Assembly: GCA_047495785.1 (NCBI GenBank)
Contig: JBLDXI010000015.1
Location: forward strand, 3,968,001-4,032,000
Direction: 5' to 3'
Length of the DNA: 64,000 bases
Origin: Lepidodermella squamata
Taxonomy: Eukaryota > Gastrotricha
Part shown: positions 1 through 11,155 of the stretch, one piece after another
Layout: every line of letters starts with the position of its first letter
Position numbering within the stretch: the first letter of the stretch is position 1
Translations under genes and position numbers: made by a program
Notes under the pieces: model-generated
The model's input: the letters and a program-made list of their open reading frames with translations, nothing else
Databases searched by the model: none
Told to the model about the DNA's origin: nothing

Positions 1-1228
1 AGCGTTTTATTCGCGTGCCAGCCCATGCGGATGCATTGCTGATAGGGCGCCGTGCATGGTGTACACTTACTAGCCGGGGCCTTTGCGCAACTCCTCGCGA
101 CATAGAGACACGTCTCGCCGATCGACAAGGTGAATAACTCCAGGGCACGGCGAGATGAACAGCGTTGAGGTAAGTCAGAGTCCTTACCCTCACATTTAGG
201 TTGGGCGTGAAGGTTCCAATTTACGAAAAAGTCCATATGCCCAACAGCTTCATCCGCACCTAGATCACCCAGACTCACCACACTGTCCCGCTCATTACCA
301 ACTGAACCACCTGTTGTAGTGTGGATCACATCCACCTGCCCAGCATCGGTCTGATCCAAACATTGATGGCCACATCCCTTAGGCACGGTCGGGTTTAACG
401 CGCTTATCCTGGCGAGCGGTTCGTGGAATGAATCCTGAAGTTGGGCACAAATGTGAGCTCCGATATCAACGCCGATACAATGAAGACCAAACTGCGGCAA
501 AATTGTGTGGCGCTTGTTGTAGAGACGATGCAAAAATTTACCTAGAATTCTTGGGAAAGAAATTCGATTAATAATTGAAGAAAAGATTTTTTATAATTTT
601 ACCTTGCTGCGACTCGAGAATTGCTGAAGGCCGTTGAAGCTCTGCGTTTAAAATTCGCATTGCTGACGACGCTTGTATAACCGCCGAAACTACCTCCCCG
701 CCAGTCGACGACTATAACGTTACATTCACATCTGTAAACCATTTTCCGGGCCAGTTCGATGACCAAGATATTGGCGGCATTCATGCCAAATCCGTGGACG
801 AACACCTTCAACGGCCGATCGTCCATGAAATTAACGCTCTCAGCCGTGACCGGTAAATCTTCGACCGTCGACGACTCGGGGGTGTACAGGTAATACCTAA
901 GCGGCATTCCAACGGGCGGGATGGGTAACGGTAGACCGTTATAAGGTGGCTGGTCGTTCGTGAAGCAAATGCCATCTGCGTAACAAACGCGCCGGCTTTT
1001 GCCCGTGTTAACATCGGGCGTATCGTCGAAACGCTGCCCGAGCCCGGCTACGTTCGTGCCGCTGCTTCTAGCGGTTTTATCCGCCGACGATAATCCACGT
1101 GGTTTGTCCCGGGGCGATTCCGAGCCGATTAACTCGGTGCCTCCGCCTTCGTCCGGGTACAGTTGATTGAGACACCCTGCAGCGGGTCTGATGATCGCAC
1201 TTGAAATAAGCAGAATAGTAAACAGCAT
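1..1228 (-). CDS. Secreted pancreatic-lipase-family protein, catalytically dead (3' end off window)
   Basis: Two exons are visible, 1228-603 and 549-1, split by a 53-bp GT-AG intron (donor AAG|GTAAAA, acceptor CCCAAG). The protein starts with a signal peptide (MLFTILLISSAIIRPAAG), then a serine/glycine-rich stretch, then the family hallmark VCYADGICF at about residue 80. KVFVHGFG and NVIVVDWRGG follow. The remaining lipase core aligns well: HCIGVDIGAH, ARISALNP, QVDVIHT, GHMDFFVNW, QRCSSRRALELF and CIRMGWHA. All three triad positions are replaced. The nucleophile serine of GHSLG is Asp237 in GVDIG, the Asp of LDP is Asn261, and the His of CxH is Ser341. The reading frame is otherwise clean, so this looks like a selected non-enzymatic homologue, as insect yolk proteins are. 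It could instead bind lipid; the ligand is unknown. The start is the first ATG, directly before the signal peptide. Confidence 0.88.
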
Positions 1229-1890
1229 AATTCTACGAATAATAGCTACAATTTGAGCGAATAATAAGGCCCACGCTTGTCTGGGAAAAACGACGCCGCT
1301 GCTAAAACTTTGTTGTTTTAGTTAAAGCCGAAAAATTCCTGGCATTTTGTGTGTGTGTGTGTGTATGTCTTCTATAATATTGTGAGCAGCATCTAGCTGT
1401 ATACGTTTTGGAATATAAGTAAGGAATGAAATGTAAGATGATAACGTTATTATAATATTTGCGTTTTATACTGTGATATATACAGATACTTGAAATTTTC
1501 GTAAAATAACACAGCTTTGATTCAAGACTTGCCAAATTAGCATGTGCGCAGTCGCTTTGGCGCCAAAACAAAAAGACACGCGCACGCGACCAAAGCGCGT
1601 CTTTGTGTTTAACGTATTAGGTATAACCTACTCGAGATATTGAATAATGACTGGCTCGCGACTATGGCGAGACAAAACATCACAACGGCGCCGGACGGCA
1701 ACATCCGCCGGTTCTAGAAAATGTCGGATTGATAAACGTGTCCTCATTGCAATGCATTTTGAAGGCGAATCATCGTTGAAAAATGTTAAACAATTACGGC
1801 TTGAAACGTTTTAAATTTCAATTGATTAACCATAAAATCATTTGAACCAAAATAATGGCTCATTTACTTCTATAGAAGAATGTTTTCTTT
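1229..1890. other. Intergenic, no gene seen
   Basis: This is the upstream side of the lipase-like gene. It contains a short GT microsatellite (about 1348-1364). I see no open frame with family similarity. Confidence 0.5.
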
Positions 1891-1894
1891 CCAT

Positions 1895-2882
1895 AACAAC
1901 CAGGCAGCTGTAAAGATTTCTTGGGGAATAATCCCCTATTATGAATTCGAGAATGCTATTGGATAGATTCGAGGCATATTGCAATAGCTTGATCTCCATG
2001 AAGACATGTTGCTGCCACGCCGCGATAAAAGTTAGAAGGGTTGCCAGCCTGAGCCAATCAATGCCAGTTGGTGAGCGAGGGTAACAGCCAGCCGAGCCCG
2101 GTCGCCCCGAAAGGGTGCCCAATCGCTGTAGCACCGCCATTCACATTAACACGGCTCTCCCAAGCAGGTATAGCAAGCTCTTTGATCACGACAAGGGTCG
2201 TGCAAGCAAAAGCTTCATTGATCTCCCAGGAAATCGATCGATTCGATCGGCCAGTCGGTTTTAGATAATGCAAGTCGGATCGCTGTAATAGGCTCAGTTC
2301 CCATCAAATTGCATTGCCCAGCTGATTGGCCCATCGTTCACCAAGAAATCAACCAGGGCCATATTCCCAAATTTAGCTATATGTCAGGTAGATTTGTCGA
2401 ACCTCCTTTTTGAGGAGTTCTCAGCCTTATAAGATGAGATGCCTTGGCAAATAAACGACAAATCATTCTTATTTTTTGTTGGCAAAATGTCAACCGACCT
2501 GGCTTACACTTTCCATGCCACCCGAAACAGTGACGACTGAATCTCCACAGCGAATACTTTGAGCAGAATTAACGATCGCCTTCATTTTCCAGACTCACAG
2601 ACCATGTTAACCGTATAGGCTGGTATACGACACGAAAGGCCAGCTAGCGAGCGCTATTCATTCCGCATCCTTCGAAAATTCGTGTTTTTCACTAATTTTT
2701 TACTAAAATTTCCATAAGACATGTACCTGCTGAAAGGACCTGTCCGAATGTTACTTCAGAAATATCACCGGGTGAGAAAAGTGGCTGCGCATCCTTAAGG
2801 ACAGCGATGAGACATACAGCGCCGAGTTGAGCCGCAGATAGATGCGAAAGCCCGCCGCAAAAATTGCCAACCGTCATTCATT
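1895..2882 (-). pseudogene. Acetyl-CoA acetyltransferase pseudogene (inverted duplicate of the gene at 23670-25155)
   Basis: Read on the minus strand, the segment follows the intact thiolase from ATG to beyond the stop, with multiple lesions. About 29 bp just after the start codon are missing, which removes the first catalytic-domain strand and shifts the frame. Exon 2 has lost about 16 bp and carries small indels around the nucleophile-cysteine motif. A large internal deletion joins the DSLVND region (near 2340) directly to the WGQSAG region, removing about 170 residues. The C-terminal part retains [18 protein letters not shown] and [17 protein letters not shown] but then shifts frame, losing the final CLGGG motif. 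Remains of the exon structure are visible, so this is a DNA-level duplicate and not a retrocopy. It cannot encode an active thiolase. Confidence 0.9.
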
Positions 2883-3096
2883 TCAAATAATGATAATAGG
2901 TAATAATAATTTTAATTCTGAAATTGAATAAAAATGTTAATAAAAACAATGCCAGGAACAAGCATTGGGATAAAAAATAATAAAAAAGTTTCAACTTGTG
3001 ACCTTCTTTAATTAAAGAATACAAATTGTCACCTGAATTCCTCAGATTCTTGAAGTATACATGCCTCTGAAATTTTTTTTTTACAATGGTAATATA

Positions 3097-3269
3097 CAGT
3101 GGAACCCCGATTTCCCGTCTGACGGGAAATCGCGATATGTCAATATTTAGGACCGACTTGGACCCGCAGAGGGCATTTACACGCCAAACTGCCTGGATTT
3201 TCCGTCAATTTGAATTTCCCGTCGGGATTTTCGTGGAACCGCAAAAGACGAGAAATCGGGGTTTCACTG
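3097..3269. mobile_element. pogo/Tigger-like MITE, 173 bp
   Basis: The ends are inverted repeats. The left end reads CAGTGGAACCCCGATTTCCC and the reverse complement of the right end reads CAGTGAAACCCCGATTTCTC. The element is flanked by TA on both sides (3095-3096 and 3270-3271), the target duplication of the Tc1/mariner/pogo superfamily. It has no coding capacity. It lies between the dead thiolase and the hydrolase. The equivalent spacer in the inverted duplicate near 23.25 kb appears to lack it, so it probably inserted after the duplication. Confidence 0.8.
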
Positions 3270-3728
3270 TATAGACTTCGAATTATTCCTCCTGGGTTAA
3301 TGCCGTTTTATTCTCGCTGAGCTTCTCCTCATTTTTATGGGATTTCATCATCTATTGAGGTTCAAGAATGGCCGGGAAGAGTGGGCTAGAAACCACAAAA
3401 ATGTTGCCTTGACTGGTAGAACGAAAACCTACGCATCCTTTTAAATTATTAGCCTCCTATGAGTCAAACATGACCATACCATACAATACACGCGCAGCTA
3501 TTTGACACGCATGCTTTTTTACAACAGCGCACAGCGACATTTAGGGCGGAAAATAGGTAATAAGGGATCTAATGTGAACGTGCTTAGCATTTTTCATATG
3601 CCAGCAACTTGCCGAAAATCAGAAATAGTATAACGGATGAAATGACACCAACGTAATATCTACATGCTTTGAATTAAAAAATCGCATGATAATAGGCCGG
3701 CGCAACATGCCCGTGGGAGAGTATACCC

Positions 3729-3736
3729 TATAAATA
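3729..3736 (+). promoter_or_regulatory. TATA box of the hydrolase gene
   Basis: A consensus TATAAATA lies 61 bp from the ATG at 3790, leaving room for a transcription start about 30 bp downstream and a short leader. It is the only strong TATA match just upstream. Confidence 0.55.
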
Positions 3737-3789
3737 GGGGCAACGGGTGAATTATCCTTTCATTTTTGTTTGTTTCAAGTTTTCATATA

Positions 3790-4737
3790 ATGGGCGACAA
3801 TGGCATTATAGTTAAGCGTAGCGAGCTGCATCTAGCCGATGGCGCCACGCTCGCCTACCAGTTGAGGAATCTCGCTACACCGGATCCTGCAAAACCGACG
3901 GAACGAATTATCTTAATTATCGGGGCACTGTCGTGTATGCGCCATTTCGAAGAACTATCCGCGGCGATCATCCAACATTTCCGCAACAGATTCAACGTTG
4001 AAGTTCTCATCTACGACCACCGCGGCATCGGCCATTCAAAACTTCCGAAGGGGCCGGTTAAAAAGCAGTCGACGGATCTGCTAGCTCGCGACGCTCTTGC
4101 TTTGGTTAACCACGCGTGGGGTTACAAAGCCAAAGTCCACGCGTTTGGCGGGAGTATGGGTGGAATGATTGCGCAAAAACTTGGCGTTTTTCTGGCAAAG
4201 GAAGACCGATTAGCCTCTCTGGCACTTGCCGTGTGCGCGAAGACGCATCCGGCTTACAAATTTAGAAATGCGCCATATTTTCTGGTTCAACGCGAAATCC
4301 ACAAGTACAACCGCAACTATGACCATGTGAAAATGCTTGAAAATATACTCATGCCTCTGTGCTTCAATCGAGAAGATTTCGCCGATATGGGCGATGAAGA
4401 ATTTAAGGAGCTTTACGACAAGTGGTACAAAACTTGGCTCAACGACTTCGATACGTGGTGGCACCGGGCGGATCCGGAAATTTGCGCGGCTCACATTTAC
4501 GCAATGATTTCACACAGATTCACGCAGAAAGAGGCTAATCACCTGCATGGACAGCGCGTCGCTGTATTCATATCACTTCGTGATCAGTCTTTTCCTGTTA
4601 CGGCAGAATACGATCTGGCTAAAATGGTCCGTGCCTCTGCCATCTTTACAGCGCCGCAAACACATGCTCCAATGAATGGCAGAGTGTTTAAGCAGATTTT
4701 GCAACATTATGACATGGTCTTCAAAAACGAACAATGA
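3790..4737 (+). CDS. Alpha/beta-hydrolase fold protein
   Basis: Single-exon gene of 315 residues. The open frame continues upstream only through non-ATG codons; the first ATG (3790) fits a TATA-led short leader. Alpha/beta-hydrolase features appear in order: strand ERIILIIGALSC (about 38-49), oxyanion-side YDHRGIGHS (75-83), and the nucleophile elbow FGGSMGGM with Ser122. A helical cap with WYKTWLNDFDTWWHR follows, then an acid candidate in SLRDQSFPVTAEYD and a histidine candidate in APQTHAPMNGR near the C-terminus. There is no signal peptide or membrane segment, so it is probably cytosolic. The substrate is unknown; the fold covers esterases, lipases, acyltransferases and others. It is the surviving hydrolase of a duplicated thiolase-hydrolase pair; its twin at 22637-22795 is a fragment. 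Confidence 0.88.
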   Translation: MGDNGIIVKRSELHLADGATLAYQLRNLATPDPAKPTERIILIIGALSCMRHFEELSAAIIQHFRNRFNVEVLIYDHRGIGHSKLPKGPVKKQSTDLLARDALALVNHAWGYKAKVHAFGGSMGGMIAQKLGVFLAKEDRLASLALAVCAKTHPAYKFRNAPYFLVQREIHKYNRNYDHVKMLENILMPLCFNREDFADMGDEEFKELYDKWYKTWLNDFDTWWHRADPEICAAHIYAMISHRFTQKEANHLHGQRVAVFISLRDQSFPVTAEYDLAKMVRASAIFTAPQTHAPMNGRVFKQILQHYDMVFKNEQ

Positions 4738-4842
4738 TAATATCGCGAAGCGAACAATGATTTACTGTAATATGAAACCTGAACGAAAGGCAGAACTTTT
4801 GCAGTAATTATCAAAATGTTACAAATTTTGCCTCTACCTTGC

Positions 4843-4848
4843 AATAAA
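4843..4848 (+). terminator. Poly(A) signal of the hydrolase gene
   Basis: AATAAA, with a second AATAAA a few bases further on, about 105 bp after the hydrolase stop codon. This is a plausible 3' end signal. Confidence 0.5.
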
Positions 4849-4849
4849 C

Positions 4850-5708
4850 AATAAACAAGTTTCGGTTATCTTTCGGTTGAATGCTCCTTATAAAGCATGC
4901 GAACACGATTGAAGATGGTTGATGATTTTCCGATCGGGTGATCAGAAATTTTTTTGAAAAATTGCGAATCGATGAGAATGAGGAGCGGAATGAGGTCGTT
5001 GGAAAAATGTTTAAAGTTTTTTCTGCTAAAGAAAAAATGCCTCAAATTCGATGAATTATCCATGAAATCATTGAAACAAAAATCTCTTCATTTAGCATTA
5101 CAATTAATTTTCAAATTATTTAATTTGTTATGTTATTTAATTTGAAATCTCTGGATTTCACTGATTTTATACTTTTCTCTGATTTTCCTGATTTTATGCT
5201 TTTTTACAAGCCAAGTACATTGTCGTTAAATGCACCAAATTTATTGCTTCTATTGGCCAAGTTGACCTCAAGTGGGCCGGAGTTTGCGAAGGATTTCCGT
5301 ATTGCTGAAGTGAATGTCCCTTCGAGGAGGCCGCGGCCACAGCCGGCGCACTCGGGATCAGCCTTAAAAATGTTTTTTTTCAAAAATTAAGCGCCCTTAC
5401 AGAGACTAGAAAAATTTGAACTGGCCTTGGAAATCATTTTGAGAAACTTTAAACTTTAAACATAAAGCCAATTGAGTGGCCACGCATGAGTGACCGTATA
5501 TGAATGCTCTAAAAAGGGCATTTTCAAGATGCATTCAGTAAAAACAGGACGAAAAACCAGACATAAAGTCATTAGATCGTTTATTTTTTAATGGACCGGG
5601 TGTCAAAAGTATTTATTAAATTATAAAGTTGTTCCGTCATACATGAGTGCACAATTTTGTAATCACATTTTATACACATTATCGGCAGCAAAAAAATATC
5701 AATTCGAT
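4850..5708. other. Intergenic, AT-rich, no gene seen
   Basis: Contains long A/T runs and short open frames without recognisable similarity. I found no inverted termini. Confidence 0.4.
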
Positions 5709-6311
5709 CTATGCTTTAGCCACGCTTGAAATTCGAGCGAATTGCTCCCGCCGGCATATCAACCGACAAACTTCCTCCAGCTCGTAATACTGAGCTTTAA
5801 GGAGGCTTGTTTGGTCCTCTTGATCGAGCCGCGCCAAGATAGGCGCAGTTGCCGGAATATACGACCCGAAAACGTTGAGATCACGAGGCATCTGCGATCC
5901 AGCCAATTGGCACAATTTTCTAGCAAACGCCAACCCGTTGCACTGCCAGATCAGCAAATAGACAGGTGAAGCCTTCCGATCTACAGATTCGATTATCGAT
6001 TTGAAGCCTGGCCATTTAGAACCGGGAGCGCCGTGCCAGAACAACTCGGGCGTGACCTTGACGTACCGCTCATCGGTTGCTGAATAATCGAAGAAATTTC
6101 CGCATTCGTCGCCCTGATTAGCCAGATTGACAATCAAAGGACCGGGTTGATCGAGCCCGCGCCGCAGTGCGGTTTCGAAACTGATTTCACTGAAGCATGA
6201 CCGGCCCCATCCGACAAGGTTGAGTTCGGCTTTTAAGATACCATTTAACAGCTCGATTCCACGATGCCTCTGTTCGTCTGACACAGATAATTGGCAGTAA
6301 TTCACTTTCAT
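5709..6311 (-). CDS. Unrecognised single-exon protein, 200 aa
   Basis: An uninterrupted 200-residue frame beginning with ATG (MKVNYCQLSVSDEQ) and ending with TAG. The composition is that of a soluble globular protein. There is no signal peptide, and only a short hydrophobic strand (SPVYLLIWQCNGLAFARKL, about residues 115-133). The strand-turn pattern PLIVNLANQGDECGNFFDY followed by the QCNG turn is reminiscent of an alpha/beta fold, but I recognise no family. Codon usage resembles the neighbouring genes. It is transcribed away from the hydrolase region. Called as a probable gene because of length, ATG start and clean frame. Confidence 0.55.
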   Translation of the reverse strand: MKVNYCQLSVSDEQRHRGIELLNGILKAELNLVGWGRSCFSEISFETALRRGLDQPGPLIVNLANQGDECGNFFDYSATDERYVKVTPELFWHGAPGSKWPGFKSIIESVDRKASPVYLLIWQCNGLAFARKLCQLAGSQMPRDLNVFGSYIPATAPILARLDQEDQTSLLKAQYYELEEVCRLICRREQFARISSVAKA

Positions 6312-6607
6312 TAATTAATTTCTGAAAATCTAGAATTGAGGCAAAAAAAATTCTGTTTATTTCTGAGCGGTGGTAAAAATTATCGTAAATGAGTCGTGAG
6401 ATCAATGGGTGCTTCAAGGTGTTTTTTGCACGCTATAATAGGTAGTTTGTTTTTGCGACACGCATGAAAGGACAGCGCCGGTTCAAAGCGGCCGTGTTTG
6501 TTTTTTCAAAAAGTCACCATGCGTGCGCGTTCATTCGCGCCTGCTGAGTGTCTCTCGAAGCCGCGCGCGCCACCGCCATGTGTCAAAAATGTGTATGTGT
6601 GTCTTCT

Positions 6608-6817
6608 TCACCTTCTAATGCTGCTATCGGCGAACGGGCATCTGCTGTAGAAATTCATAATGTCGGAGCGGCGGAATACAAAGCCGATGAAGGCGGTTGC
6701 TAGCGGCGTCGCAACCGCATTTAAAAGCGATTCAAGCACCGGTCGATGACGGCGATTAGGCCGGCTATTATCGCGCCGATTTCTACCGCTTACTCGTGTT
6801 TCTTTGTCGGTCATCAT
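6608..6817 (-). CDS. Small Arg-rich protein with one hydrophobic segment, 69 aa
   Basis: The frame starts at two adjacent ATGs (MMTDKETRVSGRNRR). An arginine/asparagine-rich N-terminus is followed by one hydrophobic helix (LLNAVATPLATAFIGFVF), then a short basic tail with two cysteines. The layout resembles a tail-anchored or small organelle-membrane protein, but no family is recognised. The frame continues upstream without ATG, so an additional 5' exon is possible. Low certainty because of its size. Confidence 0.33.
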   Translation of the reverse strand: MMTDKETRVSGRNRRDNSRPNRRHRPVLESLLNAVATPLATAFIGFVFRRSDIMNFYSRCPFADSSIRR

Positions 6818-6889
6818 CGCTATTGTTTCCACTTGACCACGCCGTCGCCGCTCTCCCACTCGAAAACGCACCTGTGATGACAGCAATAT

Positions 6890-7537
6890 ATCGCAAGTCT
6901 ACTAAAAAATGCCTATACACTTAGGAATGTTTGTACAAAAGTGGCAAAGCGCAAGAATAATATTAGCTTTCCGTATTTTTTCGCCGCAAACGCTGATGAT
7001 TAAGTTGGCGCAGTACCAAACATCAGTTTTTATCGATGTTTTTCGCGAGTATCCGGCCCGTCGTTGTAATAATAAGCAGCTCTCCGGTTGACATTTGAGA
7101 GTCGCTTATTTTTGAGTGATCGCTTAGGCGTCGATCGCGCAATTATGTCAATTTAGCGGCGTCTTCATGATAAAAAAAACCTGAAAATATATCCAGAACT
7201 CCATGCGCATTAAAATGCATTTTTTCTACATAAAGACGGGCACATTTAAATGAAGAAAAAATGAATGGAACGAGTTTGAATTAAATTTAACCTTTAAAAT
7301 GTTATATTTGCGTGCAGACTCATATAATTCCGCAAAAAATGATGAATGAGAGAAATAAAAGATTCATTAGTTTTATGATTTTTCGTGTCAATCTCACCCC
7401 GGTAATGGCTTGTTCCGAGTCCCAAGTGGCGTTTTTGACGCGATTTATGCAGTCTTTAGCGAGACTGCGATCTGTCATGTAATCCAATCAAAATCAAAGA
7501 GGCGTCCATCTGGCTCGCAGTTCAGACAATAATTTTG
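6890..7537. other. Intergenic, no gene seen
   Basis: No convincing coding frame. It contains T/A runs and precedes the small membrane-protein gene at 7538. Confidence 0.4.
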
Positions 7538-7953
7538 ATGGCGAAAATGTTGGTTCAGCCAAATCGTTTGGCAAATCAATCAAGTAAATACTCACCCCAG
7601 TTCAGTAGGTTTTTAGGAAATTTTCTAAATTTTTTCTAAATTTTTCTATAGCTGTTGTATCCAGGGCAGCTGTTGAGAATGAGTCGGGCAACTACCAGGA
7701 TTCGCTGTGTAGTTTTGCGGTGAATGACGCGTTCTATCGGCAGCCTGAATTGCTGTTCGACTTTAAAACCGCCAGATCTGTGACGAGGTCGTGCTGCGAC
7801 GGACCGCAGGCTGGAATTCGTGTTCTTCTGATTGCCCTCTTCTTCATCTCCTGCGTCACGACTGGAGCTGTTTTCTACCTATGTTACTGGGTCAATTCGT
7901 ACTTGCCTAATCTGGCCGAGACGGCAGCTCAGCTCGCTCTAGCCGATCATTGA
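7538..7953 (+). CDS. Small single-pass membrane protein, 119 aa
   Basis: Two exons, 7538-7608 and 7665-7953, joined across a 56-bp intron (donor TAG|GTTTTT, T-rich tract, acceptor ATCCAG). The join keeps frame and gives 119 residues starting MAKMLVQPNRL. A polar N-terminal half is followed by a transmembrane helix (RVLLIALFFISCVTTGAVFY, about residues 80-99) and a short C-terminal tail. There is no signal peptide, so it is probably a type II or tail-proximal membrane protein. No family recognised. An alternative acceptor at 7650 would break the frame with this first exon, which supports the chosen one. The 5' exon is inferred. Confidence 0.5.
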
Positions 7954-8813
7954 ACAAAATACTGCATTTTTTAACTATCCCTCTTTTTAGCTTCGATCAA
8001 TATACTATTAACTCCGATTTTATCTTGTCGAAATCCGTAATAAAATTGAAGAAAATTCAATATCAGGATTTGTGTAGGGTGCAGGCGATAGCAGTATCGG
8101 ATCGTTTTTAAATTGTCAGGAACAGGGAACAAAACTAATTTTATCGGTATGAACTTTGGACCGATAGATCCATATAAGAAAAAAGTCTAGCTTGCGAAAA
8201 ATATTTATTTTATTTGTTAGAGCACCTCATGAGAGTGTAGGAATCATTTTGGAGAGCTCTTCTAATGACATGAGTGACAGCAGAAGGAGAAGATTTTTTT
8301 ACACATTATTTCCAATTTTCTAAAAGTCAAATTAACCTTTTTATATTTCAATGCTGGTCTCGTGAAAACGCTGCGTTGATTGCCTAAGGGTATCTTGCTA
8401 CGATTTGTAAAAAAAATAGGAATAATAGCACCAGAAGGCAATTTATCCTCTCCTAGGTAAATATTCAAGATAGCTCGTAGTCTGCGTTTTTTTTCCTGCA
8501 ATGTTATGATACAGCCGCCTCATTTGCCGGTCAACGCGGTCAATGGTATAAAATTCGCATTATCACTTACTTTATAGCAGGATATTACGCGTCTTACCTT
8601 AGAATAAGGAAAAAAATACAAAGCTGCCATTATTTCATTTGCTGATACTGTATGAAGAATAACCTGAATGCAAAACTGCCGTAGCGCCTCTAAAACTCAT
8701 CATAATTACGCATGATATACCATGCATTCTGTTCGAAATAGCACATTTCCACTAATAATATGTGTTTTTAGGATTAGGATAAATAGATCAGATGGTATCA
8801 ATGATCAAAGAGG
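7954..8813. other. Intergenic, no gene seen
   Basis: AT-rich spacer upstream of the GPCR gene. An antisense 79-residue frame (8262-8501) has no recognisable features. Confidence 0.4.
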
Positions 8814-11084
8814 ATGCCTCAAACAGACAATTATCGTCGAGCTACCGGTAGCAATCGAATGTTAAATTTCGTAACATTATCAACAGTTTTCTTCGGAATC
8901 GTCTCACCATGCCACGTTGTATCGTTTGACAATGTCGACCTGAGACTAGAATCACAAACAGCCCTAGCTACCTATCGCTGCTACAACGAAACAATTTTCG
9001 GCGATGGAGAATTCTCAAAAACGTGCTCCTGTTCGCGATCATGCACGCTGTACGAAAATTGCTGCACTAAAACGTTCGATGAATTTTCCGAACAAGTCCT
9101 CGCTAAAATTTTCGCCTGGCCTATGCTTGCTGTCCGAACCGCTATGAAAAACAGCTCGGTGAAATGCGTTAAACCTTACGAAGCAATACCAGCCGGTGAC
9201 GTGTTGAAGTTCTCCAACGAAGTTCCCGCTTTTATCCAAGCTCCGATATGCAAAATGCCTGATGGTGAGACAACAATGGCGCCGAATTCTCTTCTAGCGA
9301 GATGGCCAGTTTTCGAAACTCGAACGGGAGTTTTGTTCAGGAATATCGACGAGGCGAGGTGTACAGGTCGGAAGGTGCGAAAAATCAACAACAGCACATT
9401 CGGCCGGTCCTCAGAAATTCAATACTGGCCGTCATTTCGCGTTATCTGCGACGGAAATCCTGAGTTGGAGAGCAGTTACGAAAATTTCGACCCGTTCGAT
9501 GCGTACCAATCTGCGAGTTTCGAGCTATCTGGGGTTGAAGCCGGTTGCCGAATCGAATTATTCGAACCTCAAAACACGACATTCTCATCTTTAATAGCGT
9601 TTTGTGACTTCGAACAACAGCTGATGATATCAGAGTATGCGGATTTAAAAAACTGCTCGCAGGTAGAATTATTTAAAATTTATTTTCGATTTTCGAATTT
9701 TATTTTTAAGGTAAACAACAAAACGACGAAAAAGCCGCTGGTGAATGGTGAAGTTAAGATTCGTTATCTGATGAGTTTCCGAATGCTGATGGACTTTTCG
9801 GTCGATCCAAGTGAATCAACTTACACACTCGGTGACGAAGATGACATTCCGCTGAAGCAAATTGTTTATCGATACATGGCTTTGGCCTGCATGTCACTAT
9901 CTATTGTCTCGTTAGCTGTTATGTTGCTGATTTATTCGTTATTCAGACAGCTTAGAAATCTGCCTGGAAAAGTGACAATGTGCCTGTCTTCATCTCTTAT
10001 GGTCGCTCTTATCGGTTTCGCAATTGGCGTTCTCGGCATTCCTAAAATTTGGTTAGTTTCCACTTGAAAAATCCTCCTTAATCATGAGATTTTTCGAATA
10101 ATTATTCTCAGGTACCCAGTGTGTTTCTCAATCGCTGTGGTTTCTCATTTCTGTTTCCTGGTCTCGTTTTTCTTCGGCACTTGTCTCGCATTCGACATTT
10201 GGCGAACCTTTTACAAAGAAACGAATGATACCTTCTTCGTAACGACAAGTGCTGACAAATTATTTCTACGTTACAACCTATTTTCATGGGGCTGTCCTAT
10301 TATTGTTATCACTGTGGCTGTCTGCGCCGATTTGATTCCTCAATTAGGTCAAATTCTGCCCAGGCCAAGTTATAGTGCGCAGCCTAATAATATCGGCCCG
10401 CCGTCATCAAACAGCACGTGGGTTTGTTGGATAATGAATAGAAACGGGGTCATGGCCTACTTCAACACCCCGATTGCTATCAGCCTAGCATGCAGCATCA
10501 TTCTCTTCATAATGGCCATAGTCCTTATCGCTCGAGCTTCGATAAATTCAACAAAAGTTAACGCACGCGGGTCTGGGGTTAATCTTCGCCGTCGACTTGT
10601 CATCTACCTTAAATTATCGACTATAATGGGCTTGACGTGGCTGTTCGGTCTAATCGCCGCTCTTGCTCAGAGCGAAATAATTTGGCTGGCCTATGCCGGG
10701 TGCAACGCTCTGCAGGGTTTCTACATCTGCCTGTCGTTCGTATGCACCCGTCGAGTGATAAGAATGTTGAAATTGTGGCTGAGTGGCGGGCCTCGTGATT
10801 ATTATTCACACGGCCGCAGTTCTGTCTACGGCTCATCAGCCTCCGCGATTTTCAGCCAGCAGCAGTTAATGCTGAGACGTCGATCAAATCAAGCGTCTAA
10901 TAGTTTGCAGGATCTTCACAGCACCGATTCATTTAACGGCAGGAATAGGCAGGCGTCTAGTAACAGTTTCAACCGAAAAGTGATCGAAAATATCAGCAAA
11001 ATCGGTAGCATTACAGAGGCCGATGTCGAAAGACCGCTCAATTCACCTGGGAACCAAAGAAATGAAAGTATTGAGATGGAATAA
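8814..11084 (+). CDS. Class B-type (Methuselah/adhesion-like) GPCR with N-terminal somatomedin-B domain
   Basis: Three exons are proposed: 8814-9662, 9711-10051 and 10112-11084 (720 aa). A signal peptide follows Met16 (MLNFVTLSTVFFGIVS). Next comes a cysteine-rich somatomedin-B-like module (about residues 58-95: CYNET, CSCSRSC, NCC), then a long extracellular region with more paired cysteines. Seven hydrophobic helices follow, starting at YRYMALACMSLSIVSLAVML. Class B2-style signatures are present in TM6-TM7: LKLSTIMGLTWLFGL and YAGCNALQGFYICLSF. I see no GPS autoproteolysis motif, which points to Methuselah-like and away from classical adhesion receptors. The C-tail is Ser/Asn/Arg-rich. The ligand is unknown. 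The 9663-9710 stretch reads through in frame but has intron signals. Confidence 0.88.
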
Positions 11085-11155
11085 AAAGCTAAGGATGAAA
11101 TGCATGATTTATTCGAAAAGAATTATTATTTTTAATCCCGGAACCTGTAGAAATT

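Noticed and set aside
3766-3789. N-terminal extension of the hydrolase
   Set aside because: Begins at TTG with no ATG; ATG at 3790 fits a TATA-led leader. The same reasoning applies to non-ATG extensions at 15774, 20019, 21519, 26192 and 34801.
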